Source: Paramecium octaurelia (lineage: Eukaryota; Ciliophora; Oligohymenophorea; Peniculida; Parameciidae). Taken from it: a DNA stretch of 64,000 nucleotides. A model generated the notes under the pieces. The model had not been told where the DNA came from and searched no databases. It saw only the letters and a program-made list of their open reading frames with translations. Below, in pieces: positions 47,239 to 58,628 of the stretch; position 1 is the first letter of the stretch, and each line of letters begins with the position of its first letter. The stretch is from positions 190,442 through 254,441 of the forward strand of contig CAJJDP010000026.1 in the NCBI GenBank assembly GCA_905182995.1, in the 5' to 3' direction. The position numbers were made by a program, and so were the translations under genes.

Positions 47239-50200
47239 TCACTTACCTATACCTTAGTTCTTATATTATTTTATACACAGATTCTCAAATAAAATGATGG
47301 CCAAAAATACGGGTACATTCATCAAAGTGGTCATCATCAATTACTCTGATGTCAGTTCACTTAATATGGAAATGTTAACAATGTTAGGTTTGATAATGAG
47401 CAAGACATGCACAACCATTCCAATAAACAAAAAAAACAAAAGAAAATAGTTTCTGTATATGGGTTGTCTGAAGGGCTTACCTTGCGAATATGCAATAGCA
47501 ACAGCAATGACTTGAGTATTGCCCAATATTATTTATTAAGTATTGATTGGATTAACTAAATCCATATTCAGTGGTGTGATCTAAGATTGGTCATATGTTG
47601 AAAGGGAAATCAATTGGCAACAACAACAAATCAAGAATTATCCGATAACCGAAAAAATGATGGACCTACTCAACAAACTAACGAATGGTTACTCTACAGT
47701 TAAAGTCTCAGATGGCTTAGTCAAACTCATAGTGAATGCAACTGGAATCAAAATCCACAGGTCCTAATACAGAAATTGCTCAACTGTTAGTTTAGTATTG
47801 CTGATGTAACATATAGTCAATGCTATGGTCTGAATACTAGAATAAAGAGTCATGAACTTAAAGCAAGATTAACTTGTAATGAGGGATCCTCTTCCAACTT
47901 TCAAAATCTCACAAATCTACGAAACTCTGATTATTGGAGTAAGGAATGGGGCAGCCAAAGAGGCTTCCTAATTTGATAAGGCTAATCCAATGTCACTTTG
48001 TTAGAGTGCACAAATATCATTACAACCATCGCCAACAAAAGCAGTAAATATCCCTTTATTCATATTCTTAAGTTTTATCATAAGATTACCCTTTTAAGAT
48101 GGCTTCATTCTGGCAAACACTTTGGTTTTTTCAAAGATACTCAAAAATAATATTAACAAATACTTTATCTACGCATTCCCAAGAATCTCCTGTCAATGCC
48201 ACTTAGTAATTCATCTATTCTATTTCTTCTACGTTAATATTATTATCGAAGACTAATTTGTCATTAATTATTTATCCAGTGATCACAGGTTGATTGGGAT
48301 CTATAATCTGACATTGTTTTGCAACATTGATTGATGTCAATATGTTATCTCCTGTTACCATAATACATCTAATATTAATTGAATTCAATTATTCAATCAG
48401 TTGTCTGGAATCATCTCTCAAATGATTTACAAACACTAAAGTGCCTAGGAATTGCAATCCATTTTCAATATATTTTCTCTCTTGATCAACGTCACTAATC
48501 TCCTTATATCCAAATGAAATTAATCTATATCCTTCTTGTAAATAATGATTCACAGTAGATGTAAACTGATCAGGTAATGTTGAAAAACACAGTCTCTCCA
48601 TTATTTCTGATGATCCCTTTGTTATAGCTAACAACTTCCCTTTGTACTTGATAATAACTGTCATTCTTTACAAATTGGCCTCGAATTAATAGACCTTCTG
48701 GTATTCGAAATCAAATTATTATTAACAGCATTCTAACATGGCTATTTCCAAGTTATCCCCACAACCACCAACAAGAGTATGACAACTTTTTAATGCCAAT
48801 TGCATGATCTCTTTACAATGATTAGGATTTATTAATAATTGTTTCTCTACACAACCCAAGACTTTAAGTGTTGATTCGGTCAACGTGCCTGTCTTATCAA
48901 ATCCTATTAGATTGACCATCCCACTCACATTGATCTTATCTGGTTTAATGCAAAAAATATTGTTTGCCTTTAATCTCTAAATAGCCACTTATAACCCAGC
49001 ACCCAAAGCTGTAGGTAATGATGGTGGTATCAGAATGGTAAATATTTCAAGAGCTTCGATGGTGCTCTTAAATTAATTTTATGTGGACTTCACACGTATA
49101 AAGTAATTAGTTATTGATAGCATGGTTCCCAAGAACCCTAAAACAATTAAGTATTTAAGTGATTCCTTTTGGAATGAGTAAGTATATGAATTATTGAATA
49201 AGATGTATCTGGCCAAGGATCCTTTGACAGTATTAAAGCCTATTGATTTTACAAGAGCTCGGCAATCGGAACTTGCAGATAAACAGCTACATCCACTGAA
49301 GATTTCCATGTTGATTGTTTTTAATATTGGAGTGCTCTCTCCAGTTAGGATGGCTTCGTTGAACACGGCCTCTCCATGAATGATTTGACCATCAAAGGTA
49401 ACCATTGATTTGGGTGTTACTTCAACGATGTCTCCAGGGACTAAGTCTTTTGAGGAGATCCTGAATGAATGATTGTCTCTGTGCACAATGACTGAACTTT
49501 CATAATAGATCATCTCTCGTATTTTATGATTCTGTTGTTCTAAATCGTATAAACTTATGGCAATTTATGTTATGGTCAAAACGGCGATCAAAAAGGCGTA
49601 GAGGTAATAATCATCCAGAGACCAAACTATGAAGGAGAATACTTAAAAGATGTTGAAGGGGGATAGGATTTCATTAAATAAAATTTCACTTCTAGTACAT
49701 TCTTCAATTTACATTATATTTTCTCCATATAAAATTTACCTTTGTTGAGCTTCGTATTTACTTAACTCATTATAATCGTAATTAATCAATTCCAACTTTT
49801 TCAATTGATTTTATGGAGTGATCAAAAAGTTAATGTATTCATACTTGAATTTGATCCTATCTCCGTCCCTCTTGCATTTAATGATCTTATCTCTGCTCAT
49901 CCGTTTACCGTCTTTCATCTTTTAGATCAACAAATGAGTAGGATCGGTACTCTTCTGAAAACTAAACAATATTGAAATTCGAATTACCTCATCAATGACA
50001 CAGAAACAAACCAATTTTCAAAAAGAGAAAAAAGCCCAAGACTTACTATGCGTAGGATCTTAATCATAAAATTATTGTCCTCCTCATAATAATAAACTCT
50101 CAATTCGTATCGTTCATTGAACTCTTCGAAGTATTCCTGCGTTTATGTATCTTCTACTTTATCTCCCAGAATTGGAAGTTCAATCATAATTAATTTGAAA

Positions 50201-50259
50201 ACAATAATATTTAATGTATCACTAATTATCATTCCAAGAAACATCATCTTGGATATCAT
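47239..50259 (-). CDS. P5B-type ATPase (ATP13A-like) with an apparent frameshift
   Basis: Start about 50259, stop 47239-47241. A 26-nt intron lies near the 5' end. P5 features: KYEAQQRQILYGEN, LTGEST actuator loop, PPSLPTALGAG in M4, FDKTGTLTE phosphorylation site, MVTGDN, VFARMKPSQK, VGDGCNDICAL and LSNQEASLAAPF. P5B pumps move polyamines or other organic cations out of lysosome-like compartments. Near 48158-48172, between TGDSWECVDK and the VFARMKP block, the frame changes by one base. No GT...AG intron of suitable length repairs it, so either an extra base is a sequencing error or the gene is disrupted. It is tail to tail with the pseudo-ATPase (90 bp apart). Confidence 0.8.
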
Positions 50260-50324
50260 CACACTCCTATATACAATAAATAATTAGGTAAGAATATAAA
50301 TGAATAATATAAAATATACCGTTA
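50260..50324. promoter_or_regulatory. Shared divergent promoter region
   Basis: Only 65 bp separate the start of the P5B ATPase (minus) from the start of the coiled-coil gene at 50325 (plus), so both promoters must lie in this AT-rich gap or extend into the reading frames. No individual element can be named. Confidence 0.5.
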
Positions 50325-51123
50325 ATGAATGTGTGTTCTCCTTCTAAAGTCTAAGGGCCAGCCCTTTTAAGAAATCCCTTTCAACAGGTTCGCTCTGTAA
50401 GTACTGACTGCAAGTATGCCACTTGGTAATCACCTAAAAACAAAGAGAATCTGTCTCCAAACTAATAAAGAGTGGATTTAGTTAAAAAGATTATAGTGCT
50501 GCTCGAAGAAAATGAGAAATCAGCAGAACTCATAAAACAGCTTCTAACTAAGGAATCAAGGTACTAGAAACAAAGATCATGCGATTAAACTGAATTGTCT
50601 CAATTAAGAGATGAAGTTGCTATCCTTAAAGAATAATTGATGTAAACTAATTATATTCAAATATATCAGTAAATCTGAAGAAGATAGAATCCTCACAGAA
50701 ACCAAATACTAGGCTGTTCTCAAAGAATTAGATTATAAGGATTAATAAATTGAGAACAAAAAGGAGACTATTGTAGCATAAGAAGAACATATCAAATAAT
50801 TGTTAGAGAGAAATGCTGAATTAACAGAATAATTGAAATTTAGTTAAGATGAATTGAATAATTTGGGTGAGATCGATGAAAAGATCGATTTTATTCTAAA
50901 CGAAAATGAACAATTAAAATTATTAAGTGACAAATTACAAGATTAACTAAGTGCATCTGAAGAATAACTATTTAGATTTAGATAAAAAATAGACTAATTG
51001 CAATCATAAGAAACTGAAAGAAGTGATGGGACACTCAATGGATACAAGTAAAAGATAAGAAACCTGGAAACCAAATTAGCTGTACTGTCAGAAGACAATG
51101 TACGGAGAAGACAGATTGTTTGA
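50325..51123 (+). CDS. Coiled-coil protein, 256 residues
   Basis: The start is at ATG 50325. One 28-nt intron (GTAAACTA...ATATCAG) restores the frame to TGA 51121-51123. The first ~60 residues are basic and proline-containing (SPSKVQGPALLRNPFQQ; WQSPKNKENLSPN), with SP sites that could be phosphorylated. The remainder is a continuous coiled coil (VKKIIVLLEENEKSAELIKQ and onward). No family was recognised. It is followed 86 bp later by the Vti1-like SNARE gene on the same strand. Confidence 0.65.
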
Positions 51124-51209
51124 TCATCACCATTTTAAAAACTTTATTTTCTGATATTTTTTATTGAAATTTTTATTATTTTATTTTGATTAAAAAAATA
51201 AAGAAGAGA

Positions 51210-51865
51210 ATGTCTGAAGTATTCAGTAGTTATGAAGTTGAATTTGAAAAGTATTAGCAATAAGTCTGCCAATTAATACGATAAACCTAAATTAATAAAT
51301 CAGATGACACCTTAAATGAGATAAATTCAGTTTTTACTGATTTGCAGAATTGTGTAAAATAGATAATTTATTCCTATAGTTACAATAAATGGATATAGAG
51401 TCAGCCAGTATTGCAGTGTCCGATAGATAGGAATTAAAAAACAAGGTTAAACGATATAAATCAGAGACTGAGGCAATGAAAAAATAATTTAGAATATTGC
51501 AAGATGAGGTTTCATCTCAAAAAACTAAAGATTCCTTATTTGGTGAATAAGACAATCAACAAATAAAATTCATTAATACTTAAGATAAGTTAGTCAATTA
51601 AACTCTAAAATTAGAAGATGCAAAAAGAGTGTGCTTTGAAATTGAAACAATTTCTAATAATATATAAGTTCAATTGAAGGGTCAGTCTGAAACCTTGGAT
51701 AGAAATATAAACAAAATGCCTGAAATTTAATACGACTTGGGTGAATCAAATAGTCGACTGTCAAGGATTAAATCAAAAATGAGAGAACACAAAATTATAT
51801 TCTTAATCGTTCTTGCTATCTTTTTGACTAGTATTGCTATTGTGTTAGTATATAAATATGCTTGA
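51210..51865 (+). CDS. VTI1: Vti1-like Qb-SNARE
   Basis: After a 26-nt intron the product is 209 residues. The N-terminal ~95 residues are helical, starting MSEVFSSYEVEFEKYQQQV, which matches the Vti1 N-terminal domain opening. A SNARE motif precedes one C-terminal membrane anchor (IIFLIVLAIFLTSIAIVLVY). The zero-layer glutamine sits in IQVQLKGQSETL, and the RIKSKMREHK juncture is typical of Vti1. Qb-SNAREs of this group act in Golgi, endosome and vacuole fusion. The tail is very short (KYA), as expected for a tail-anchored SNARE. Confidence 0.85.
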
Positions 51866-52872
51866 ATTTCTAATATTTGTTTTATTAATGATTTATTTTA
51901 CGGACCATTTTTGTGCAAAATTATATGATTATTCAAATGCAAATATTTTAAGAATAAATTCTTAATAATAGTATTAAATGCATGCAAAAATTAAGTGAAA
52001 CAAAATCTTACATATTAAGGCTCAGTAAAATCTATAAAATGCATATATATTGTTAACTTATATAAATTTAATCGTAATTGGAATTCACATAAATTCAACC
52101 GTTTTTGTTTGAATATAAGATATAAAAGCACTCTTTCAGGTGGCAAACTTTGCTTTAATTCAGAGATTATGAAGGCAATGATTAAATAAAACTATATTAT
52201 TATATTAATAATTTAAGGGTAATTTTTAAGATATTTTCTTAAATAATTATTACAGCAAAGACCTTTCTATTTGATATATAAAAGAAAAGTTTATAGTGAC
52301 TAATTACAGAAACTCTTAAACTTTTAGTATTCTAGGTTTAATTATTGATGCTTTAAACTAAGAGATTCATACTATCACATTATAATCATCAATATTATGA
52401 TTTATTATAGGAAATTTAAAATTCATAAAGAGTGCATCCAATAATTATATCTTATGCCTGAAGAACCATAATGTGTTCGTTTTAACTGTTAATATCCTTT
52501 GATGGTATTGCTGTCTATGAAATCAGAACAATATTATAGATCTTCAGATATTTTTGATCCTCATCATTTTAATATCTACAAATTATGACTAAATAAATAT
52601 ATTTCTTCATATCAAATCCATATATAAGTAATCATAGAACTGTAACATATGGCCAACAAATAAACAGAATTATAGTTAGTCAATAACTTAAAAATCTAGG
52701 TAACTTCAGAATAACAAGCACAAAGAAGTTAATGGCTAATAAGTAAGATATAGGTTTTAGATCCTAACCACTTATGCATTATAATTACGCCTGGAATAGT
52801 TATAGACAATATTTAAGGAATTCCAAATTTATATTGACATAGTGACATATATATATAATTTTACATCATTTA
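51866..52872. other. Gene-poor AT-rich interval
   Basis: About 1 kb without a convincing gene. Two short plus-strand frames are visible: one from ATG near 52455 (MPEEPQCVRFNCQYP) and one from 52649 to 52837 (MANKQTELQLVNNL, 62 residues). Neither has introns, conserved motifs or context that would raise it above the chance level for a one-stop genetic code. Confidence 0.4.
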
Positions 52873-53214
52873 TCATTAATATGTGGTCAATTGAGTATTT
52901 GGAAGAGTTGATTATTCATAGACATCACTTGTTTTACTTTTATTTAGTTTTTTTGCGATTTTTGTGCTGATGAACAATACTTTTTTCTATTAATTTGAGT
53001 TCAAGTCAACTAATTTTGCTTTATTATCATGTATTTCAGTATGGGTATTAAAAGTTGGGGTTCTAATCTCTTGAGAACTGTTTATTTATGAGAGCATTTT
53101 ATCCATCTTATTTAGGAAATTTATTTTCTCTAATTCGAATAAATCTAAGTCGAAAGTTCGTTTATTGAGAGTTACAGCGGGTTGAAATTTTAGACGAGAT
53201 GCATTAGGATTCAT
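52873..53214 (-). CDS. Small basic protein, 113 residues
   Basis: This intronless frame runs from 53214 to the stop at 52873-52875. The composition is balanced rather than AT-driven (NPNASRLKFQPAVTLNKRTF; EKINFLNKMDKMLSQINSS), with a short helical middle and a Lys/Ser-rich end. It stands alone in a gene-poor stretch. No motif was recognised, but codon and residue use look coding. Confidence 0.5.
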
Positions 53215-54050
53215 CTTTTCTATTTATTAAATTACACTAAAACTTTAATTTAAAATTGTTAGACTTATAGTTAATATATATAGATTTTCTCAAAAAATAA
53301 AACCTATTCTTTAATTATTGTTAAAACGAAAATCATTAATGCTATTAATTATTAATGTATATATAATATATAGTTAAATCCTAGATAACTCACTTAAATC
53401 AACAGAATTGACTTTTAGTAATTTCATATTTGAATTATTTTACTCATCAAGAAGGCCCTTACATATATTTTATCTATCTTTTAATATTTTATTACAATTA
53501 AACTTTTTTTTTCGATAAGTTTCATTCTACATTTTAGTATAAAATTAAAGCGGTTATTAATATCGATTTCGTTTCTCTGATTCTAAGTCTGTGTTCACTC
53601 CTTTTCTCCAAAGGTTTAATAAGAAGCTTTAATACCAATATATAATTTATTAAATTTTCTATTTAGTATCCTCTTAATTGTCAATTTAAAAAAATAGAAA
53701 GGTAATGAAAATTTATTGTAGATAATTATATTTAAGAATCGATAAAAAATTCATTTCATTTTAATTTGTCTAATTATTGGTTAGTCCTTTTTCTACAAAA
53801 AATAATATATCCTTAAATTATCTTAATTATATATTTAGAGGATATTTAATGTGAAGAAATAATGTTTCTGAAGTAGCCAATTAATAATACTGAAATGCTG
53901 AAAACATGCCAATTCCTTATTCCTTTAATTGTGATTTTACTTCGCAAATGCTTATATTAATTAATTAATTATAAATTAATTTATATTGGGGCAGTATTAA
54001 TTATTTTAAGTATGTTAAATTTTAATAATTAAATACAAATTAAATTATTT
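53215..54050. other. Intergenic, nothing firm
   Basis: About 840 bp of AT-rich DNA. A minus-strand frame around 53540-53640 shows a short basic stretch (LEKRSEHRLRIRETKS) that could be a relic. I see no start, intron or homologue-like motif. Confidence 0.4.
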
Positions 54051-56494
54051 TCAATTTGTAAAAGACATGTTACCCAATTCAACTTCTTGCATTTTATCTG
54101 AAAAGAAGACTTTTCCCATCTTTTATAAGAAACTCTTTCCTGATTGTGGTTGTTTTTCCAAGTACTTCAAATAGTCCAAGAATTTATTGAAACTAAAGGT
54201 GATTGCATAGAACCCAAGAATAATTTAAACTAAAATCATGAAGGCTAATCCAAAATTGTATTATTATTATTCATCTGAAGTTTTTATAACAATATCCTTG
54301 TTCTAAGCATGATATTCCACTTCTTATACAATTGCTGTTGAATATAAACCAACCATGATAAGATTTCCAAAAATGGCTGAATAGTTCATTATATCCCTTT
54401 AGTAAGGTCTTCTTTGAATTAGAAGTAAGAAGTAAAGGACAATCAAAGTTATTGAAATAGAAAACTGGATATAAGGGAAATTGTTGAGCAAAATTAGAGA
54501 ACATGCAATACTGGTTTTCATAAAGTAATTAATGAATTCATAGTTCTTTTTGATGTAATTTGTTTATTTGAAATCTGAAAAGAATGTGAAGTATTTATTT
54601 TCCATTTCCTATTGATCTAGATCAAGAAACTATGATTTGTATACGCTTCTGAAATATAAAAGATAATACAAAATAGTGACTATGGACAATACAAATGAGG
54701 CTATGTTGATATCAGAACTAAAATCATATCCCCACAATTACAAAATGGAAATGAGAATCAAAGGAAAATAGAGAAACTCATGCACACGAACCAGCAAATC
54801 ATTACTGCCTTCATGCATAGCTCTGTAGATCTTCAATGTTTCTAATTTATTATTGATCTAGTATAAATTGTGCAAAATGTAACTGATTATCCAAACAAGC
54901 CAAAATATGAGCAATATTCCCAGTATTTATATTCCTCCATTTGCTATGAAATTGTAATAATAACCTGCATTATAAAGCAAATTGTTGTTTGGAATTTAAT
55001 TGTAAATAGGTGTATTGAAGAAGTACAATATTATTCCATCCTCTGAAACCCCAATTGCTGGTATTCTCCTTAGATTTACAATATCCAGAAGTTTGAGGGA
55101 GTTTAAAGCAAGGGTTGAATAAGTAAAATTGATAAAAATCATTACCTGAACGAATTGTAGGTTGTTGATAATCAAGTAGAACATTCTTCTTTGAGTTCTT
55201 AAGATTAGACATAGGAGAAACAAAAAGCAAAAATAAGACAAATAACTGATTATCAAATACGTATTGATCTATTTATTATTGGCTTCCTTTTCAGGTGGAA
55301 TAAACTATGCAGGTATATCCAAATCCTAAATGGCTGATGACTATTGAATGGGGGTTTTATCTTCATTCATAATATTATTTGTAAAATTACAAGAGATTTG
55401 AGTAATTCTGTGAGATATATAAAATTCCAAGGTAATTATAAAGAATTAATCATCTTAAACAGAACTTAATGTCCTTATCTATGTAAATCATAACTTACAT
55501 TTTATATTATGCCTGATCTACATCCACAACAATTATCTGTGAGTTTATATCAAGTGTTTTTGGATTGATGCTGCTAGAAAATGAGATTTCAAAAACTATA
55601 GTTGACTCATGAGCTTCCAAAATATTAAGAGAATATGTTAAATAATTAACACATGTTCTTGTTTCATTGTTTGAGTATTATTAACTTTTACATTCCCCAC
55701 ACAGTTGATCATACATATAAAAGCCTTCCTTGCATAATAGACACTCAGTTGACTCTCCCCCAGAACATGTTTCACAAGTGGAATTGCAAATCTAGCAAGA
55801 TCTATCTAAGGGATAAGTACCTTTGGGGCACTTAGAAAATTGAATTAAAAAATACTTCTTTCACACAATTGGTATTCAATTCATTTTTAAAATACGGGTC
55901 TGGACAATTGGGCAAACATTGTCTCGAAATTGGCTAACCATAGGTGCCAAAGGGGCAGAATTCTTTGCATTAGAAGTCATACACATCTCCATACATTGGG
56001 AATTCACATGTTAATTCGCAACTGTCATTGTTTGGAGAATGAAAATTAGGAAGATTGCAGAGATAGCATTCAGATGGACTTTTACCAAAACATGTTATCT
56101 TAGAATTAGGATATCATTTTACGCATTGGGAACTACAATCAGAACATTCTGAGTCTATCTCACTGTCCAAACAATTGCCACACATTAATCTCAAAGGCTT
56201 CACACATTTAGTACAACCTGTTGGAGATCCATTTTAACATTCCAAACATTTATCATTGCATTTTAAACACTATTTCACATTATTTATTATGTCCGGGTAA
56301 TAATTTGTTGGACAATTGGTGACACATTGATTATTGCTTAATAATAAGGGCTAAACCTAAGAGTTTGGTCAAAATTGATACACAAGCAGTGCAAATTGTA
56401 GGTTAATTACATTCAATACAATTCTGATCTAGATAAGATGCATGTGAGTACCTTAACAAGCTAATGTCTATGATAGTAATATGAAAAGAAGCAT
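54051..56494 (-). CDS. Cysteine-rich multi-pass membrane protein with signal peptide
   Basis: Start 56494, stop 54051-54053. Five introns (23, 25, 24, 25 and 25 nt) give 773 residues. A signal peptide (MLLFILLSQTLAC) leads into ~300 residues of furin/growth-factor-receptor-type cysteine repeats (CLKCNDKCLECQNG; CQICNSTCETCSGG). A beta-rich stretch follows, then at least seven hydrophobic helices, the first being LIISYLSYFCFLFLLCLIL. The layout is that of a large surface or lysosomal membrane protein with a lumenal cysteine-rich head, a family common in ciliates. No pump, channel or receptor signature was found. It is transcribed away from a coiled-coil gene 58 bp upstream on the same strand. 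Confidence 0.75.
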
Positions 56495-56552
56495 TATTTG
56501 AATTATAAATTATATAAATTTAACTTAAGTTTTTATTAAATAAATAGTAAAC

Positions 56553-58572
56553 TCACCAATATTTAGGCTAATTAGTATTATTATTAGTAAGCATCATTAC
56601 TTTATTAAGTAAGTCATCCTCATGAATCTCATTTTAATAACCCTATTTAGATTATTAATTTGTTCCAGATATTTTTCTCTATTAATATCTCTCTTAATTG
56701 GGTTAAGTATACCTATCTTATTTATCAAATCGATCCAACCTCGTATCAGTATGAGTTTGCTAATATTGTCTAGTATCTTTCTATTCATAGTCTTCATAGG
56801 GATATCTGAGAGGAGATTGTGAATGAGTATAATTTCCTTATTATCCTTAATATGCTACAGAAGGGACAGAGTACTATCTTTATAATTACTTTTCTAAAAG
56901 AGTATTTTTCATCGAAAGCTCTAAAATTTTATCATTAGCTTCCTTTAATTTCTTATTAAGCTTTTTATTTTTCTGAATCAACGATCTATTTTCTTCTGTA
57001 ATCTATTAAATACTCTACTTTTATGCCTAAGTGTAATTTTAATTTTAAGGTTCATTTTCTTATTGTGCAACTGTGTTTTGTTTAGGTTTAGTCTCATATT
57101 ATTCTTAAATCTATTAAGCATATTGAGGGACTTAAGCAAAACTTGGGTATAATGATTAATTATATATCATCTATGTTTATTGAGGAGAAGGTAAAGGATT
57201 AACTTCAATTAATTAGATTCTATGTTGTAGTTCTCTGTTTCTTCTCTTCAAGGTTTCATTTTCGTTTTCAATGTCATGTATTTATTCTTCTCTATTTTTA
57301 TTTGATCTTTCTAAATCACCTATGTCTTTGAGTTACTAGGACACAATCTTCTTTAATTTCTCCAATTCTTCATTTTAAATTTTGTTGTTATCCTTATTAT
57401 CAGTATTTTCCTTTAAGTATCTATCCTTTAGTATTTTGTAATCATCTTGTAAATCACTAAACCGCTTTTTTAAATTATCAAGATCTTTCTATAATGTGAC
57501 CGCTTTATTTCTCTCTTATAAATACTTGTCATGCTCATCTTAATAAAGACGAGTTAACTTATCTTAAACCTTTTATTCTTATTCCAATTATTCTTCTTCC
57601 ATATCTCCAATTTTTCTCTGTAGATAATGAATGGTGTCATCCTTCTTTCTTATTTCTGTTAATAATTAATCTTTTTCTGTTTTCATTATTTCAAAATCAG
57701 TAGACACTTACTCCCTTCTTTGCTTCTCCTTTCTTAATTCATCTTCAATAAATCTGGTTCTCACTTGTATTTTATCAAAATCACTTTTATATTAACGTTT
57801 ATCATTTCTTTCTTAATCTATTTATCTGGCGAATTTAATCATGATTTAATTTTTCTCTTCTCTTATTTTGTCTCTCTCATTTCTTAATTCTTAATTTTCA
57901 GTGTCTGCATTATTAAATTTTAATTTATATTCATCTAAATCTTTTCTTAGTCTCCTAATTACATCTCTATCTTTACTGTCTTCTATCATTTTTGTAAGTT
58001 CTTCAATCTAATGTTGTTAATCTGACATGTCCAATTTGAATCGATCCTGAAGTAGTTTAATTTCTTTGGCACTTTCTAATTTGGTTGTTTCAACTTTAGC
58101 AATTTCAAGATCCAAACTTCTTTTCAGTTGATAAATAACTTCATTTAGCTTTTCAATTTCAATCTATTTAACTTCAAGTTATTATCTATGTGGTATTTCT
58201 AATTCATTTAGCAATTTAATTCTAATCATATCCTAATCAAAGGATGGACTCAATTTATTTTAAATATCTTCCAATTCTCTTTGTTTTTGTTCAATCAACA
58301 ATTTCCAATTCTTGCTCGCATTATCAAATTATTATTCAGTCTGCTTTTTTTCATGAAGCGCAATTCTAAATTTTTGGTTCAATTCATTATTATCCAATTT
58401 CAATTTATCAACTTGTTACTTCAATTCATCATTAATAGCTTATAATGTTTCGAATTCATCTAAATGATTCTATGATTTTATTACTTATCTTCCTCGATAT
58501 GACAGCTTTTGAGGATATAATGGCCTTCTTTAATTGAGTGTTCTCTTCAATCAATCCATCCATTTAATTCAT
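56553..58572 (-). CDS. Long coiled-coil protein, 664 residues
   Basis: Start 58572 (MNQMDGL). One 25-nt intron near the 5' end is removed, and the stop is at 56553-56555. Residues ~10-460 are an almost unbroken coiled coil rich in E, K, R and Q (DELKQQVDKLKLDNNELNQK; DELRKERQRREQ). A Q/P-rich linker, a second shorter coiled coil and a Q/N/H/T-rich tail follow. It could be a cytoskeletal, basal-body or Golgi matrix component, but sequence alone does not say which. Its start is only 56 bp from the kinesin start on the opposite strand, so the two may be co-regulated. Confidence 0.75.
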
Positions 58573-58628
58573 TTGTTAATTTTTAAAATTAATTCGTTAA
58601 AATACATTTTAAAATACCCATAAATTTG
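58573..58628. promoter_or_regulatory. Bidirectional promoter between coiled-coil gene and kinesin
   Basis: The 56-bp gap between the two start codons must supply initiation for both genes, unless signals lie within coding DNA. It is extremely AT-rich; no named element can be claimed. Confidence 0.55.

Noticed and set aside
48110-48140. A 31-nt GT...CAG intron that would repair the P5B frame
   Set aside because: It would delete the invariant VFARM motif, which cannot be intron sequence by coincidence. A frameshift is the simpler reading.
52649-52837. 62-residue frame MANKQ...
   Set aside because: It is short, intronless and glutamine-rich only because of TAA/TAG codons. It is not distinguishable from chance.
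56622-56822. 66-residue hydrophobic plus-strand frame
   Set aside because: It is antisense to the charged Q/T/D-rich tail of the coiled-coil gene at 56553-58572.
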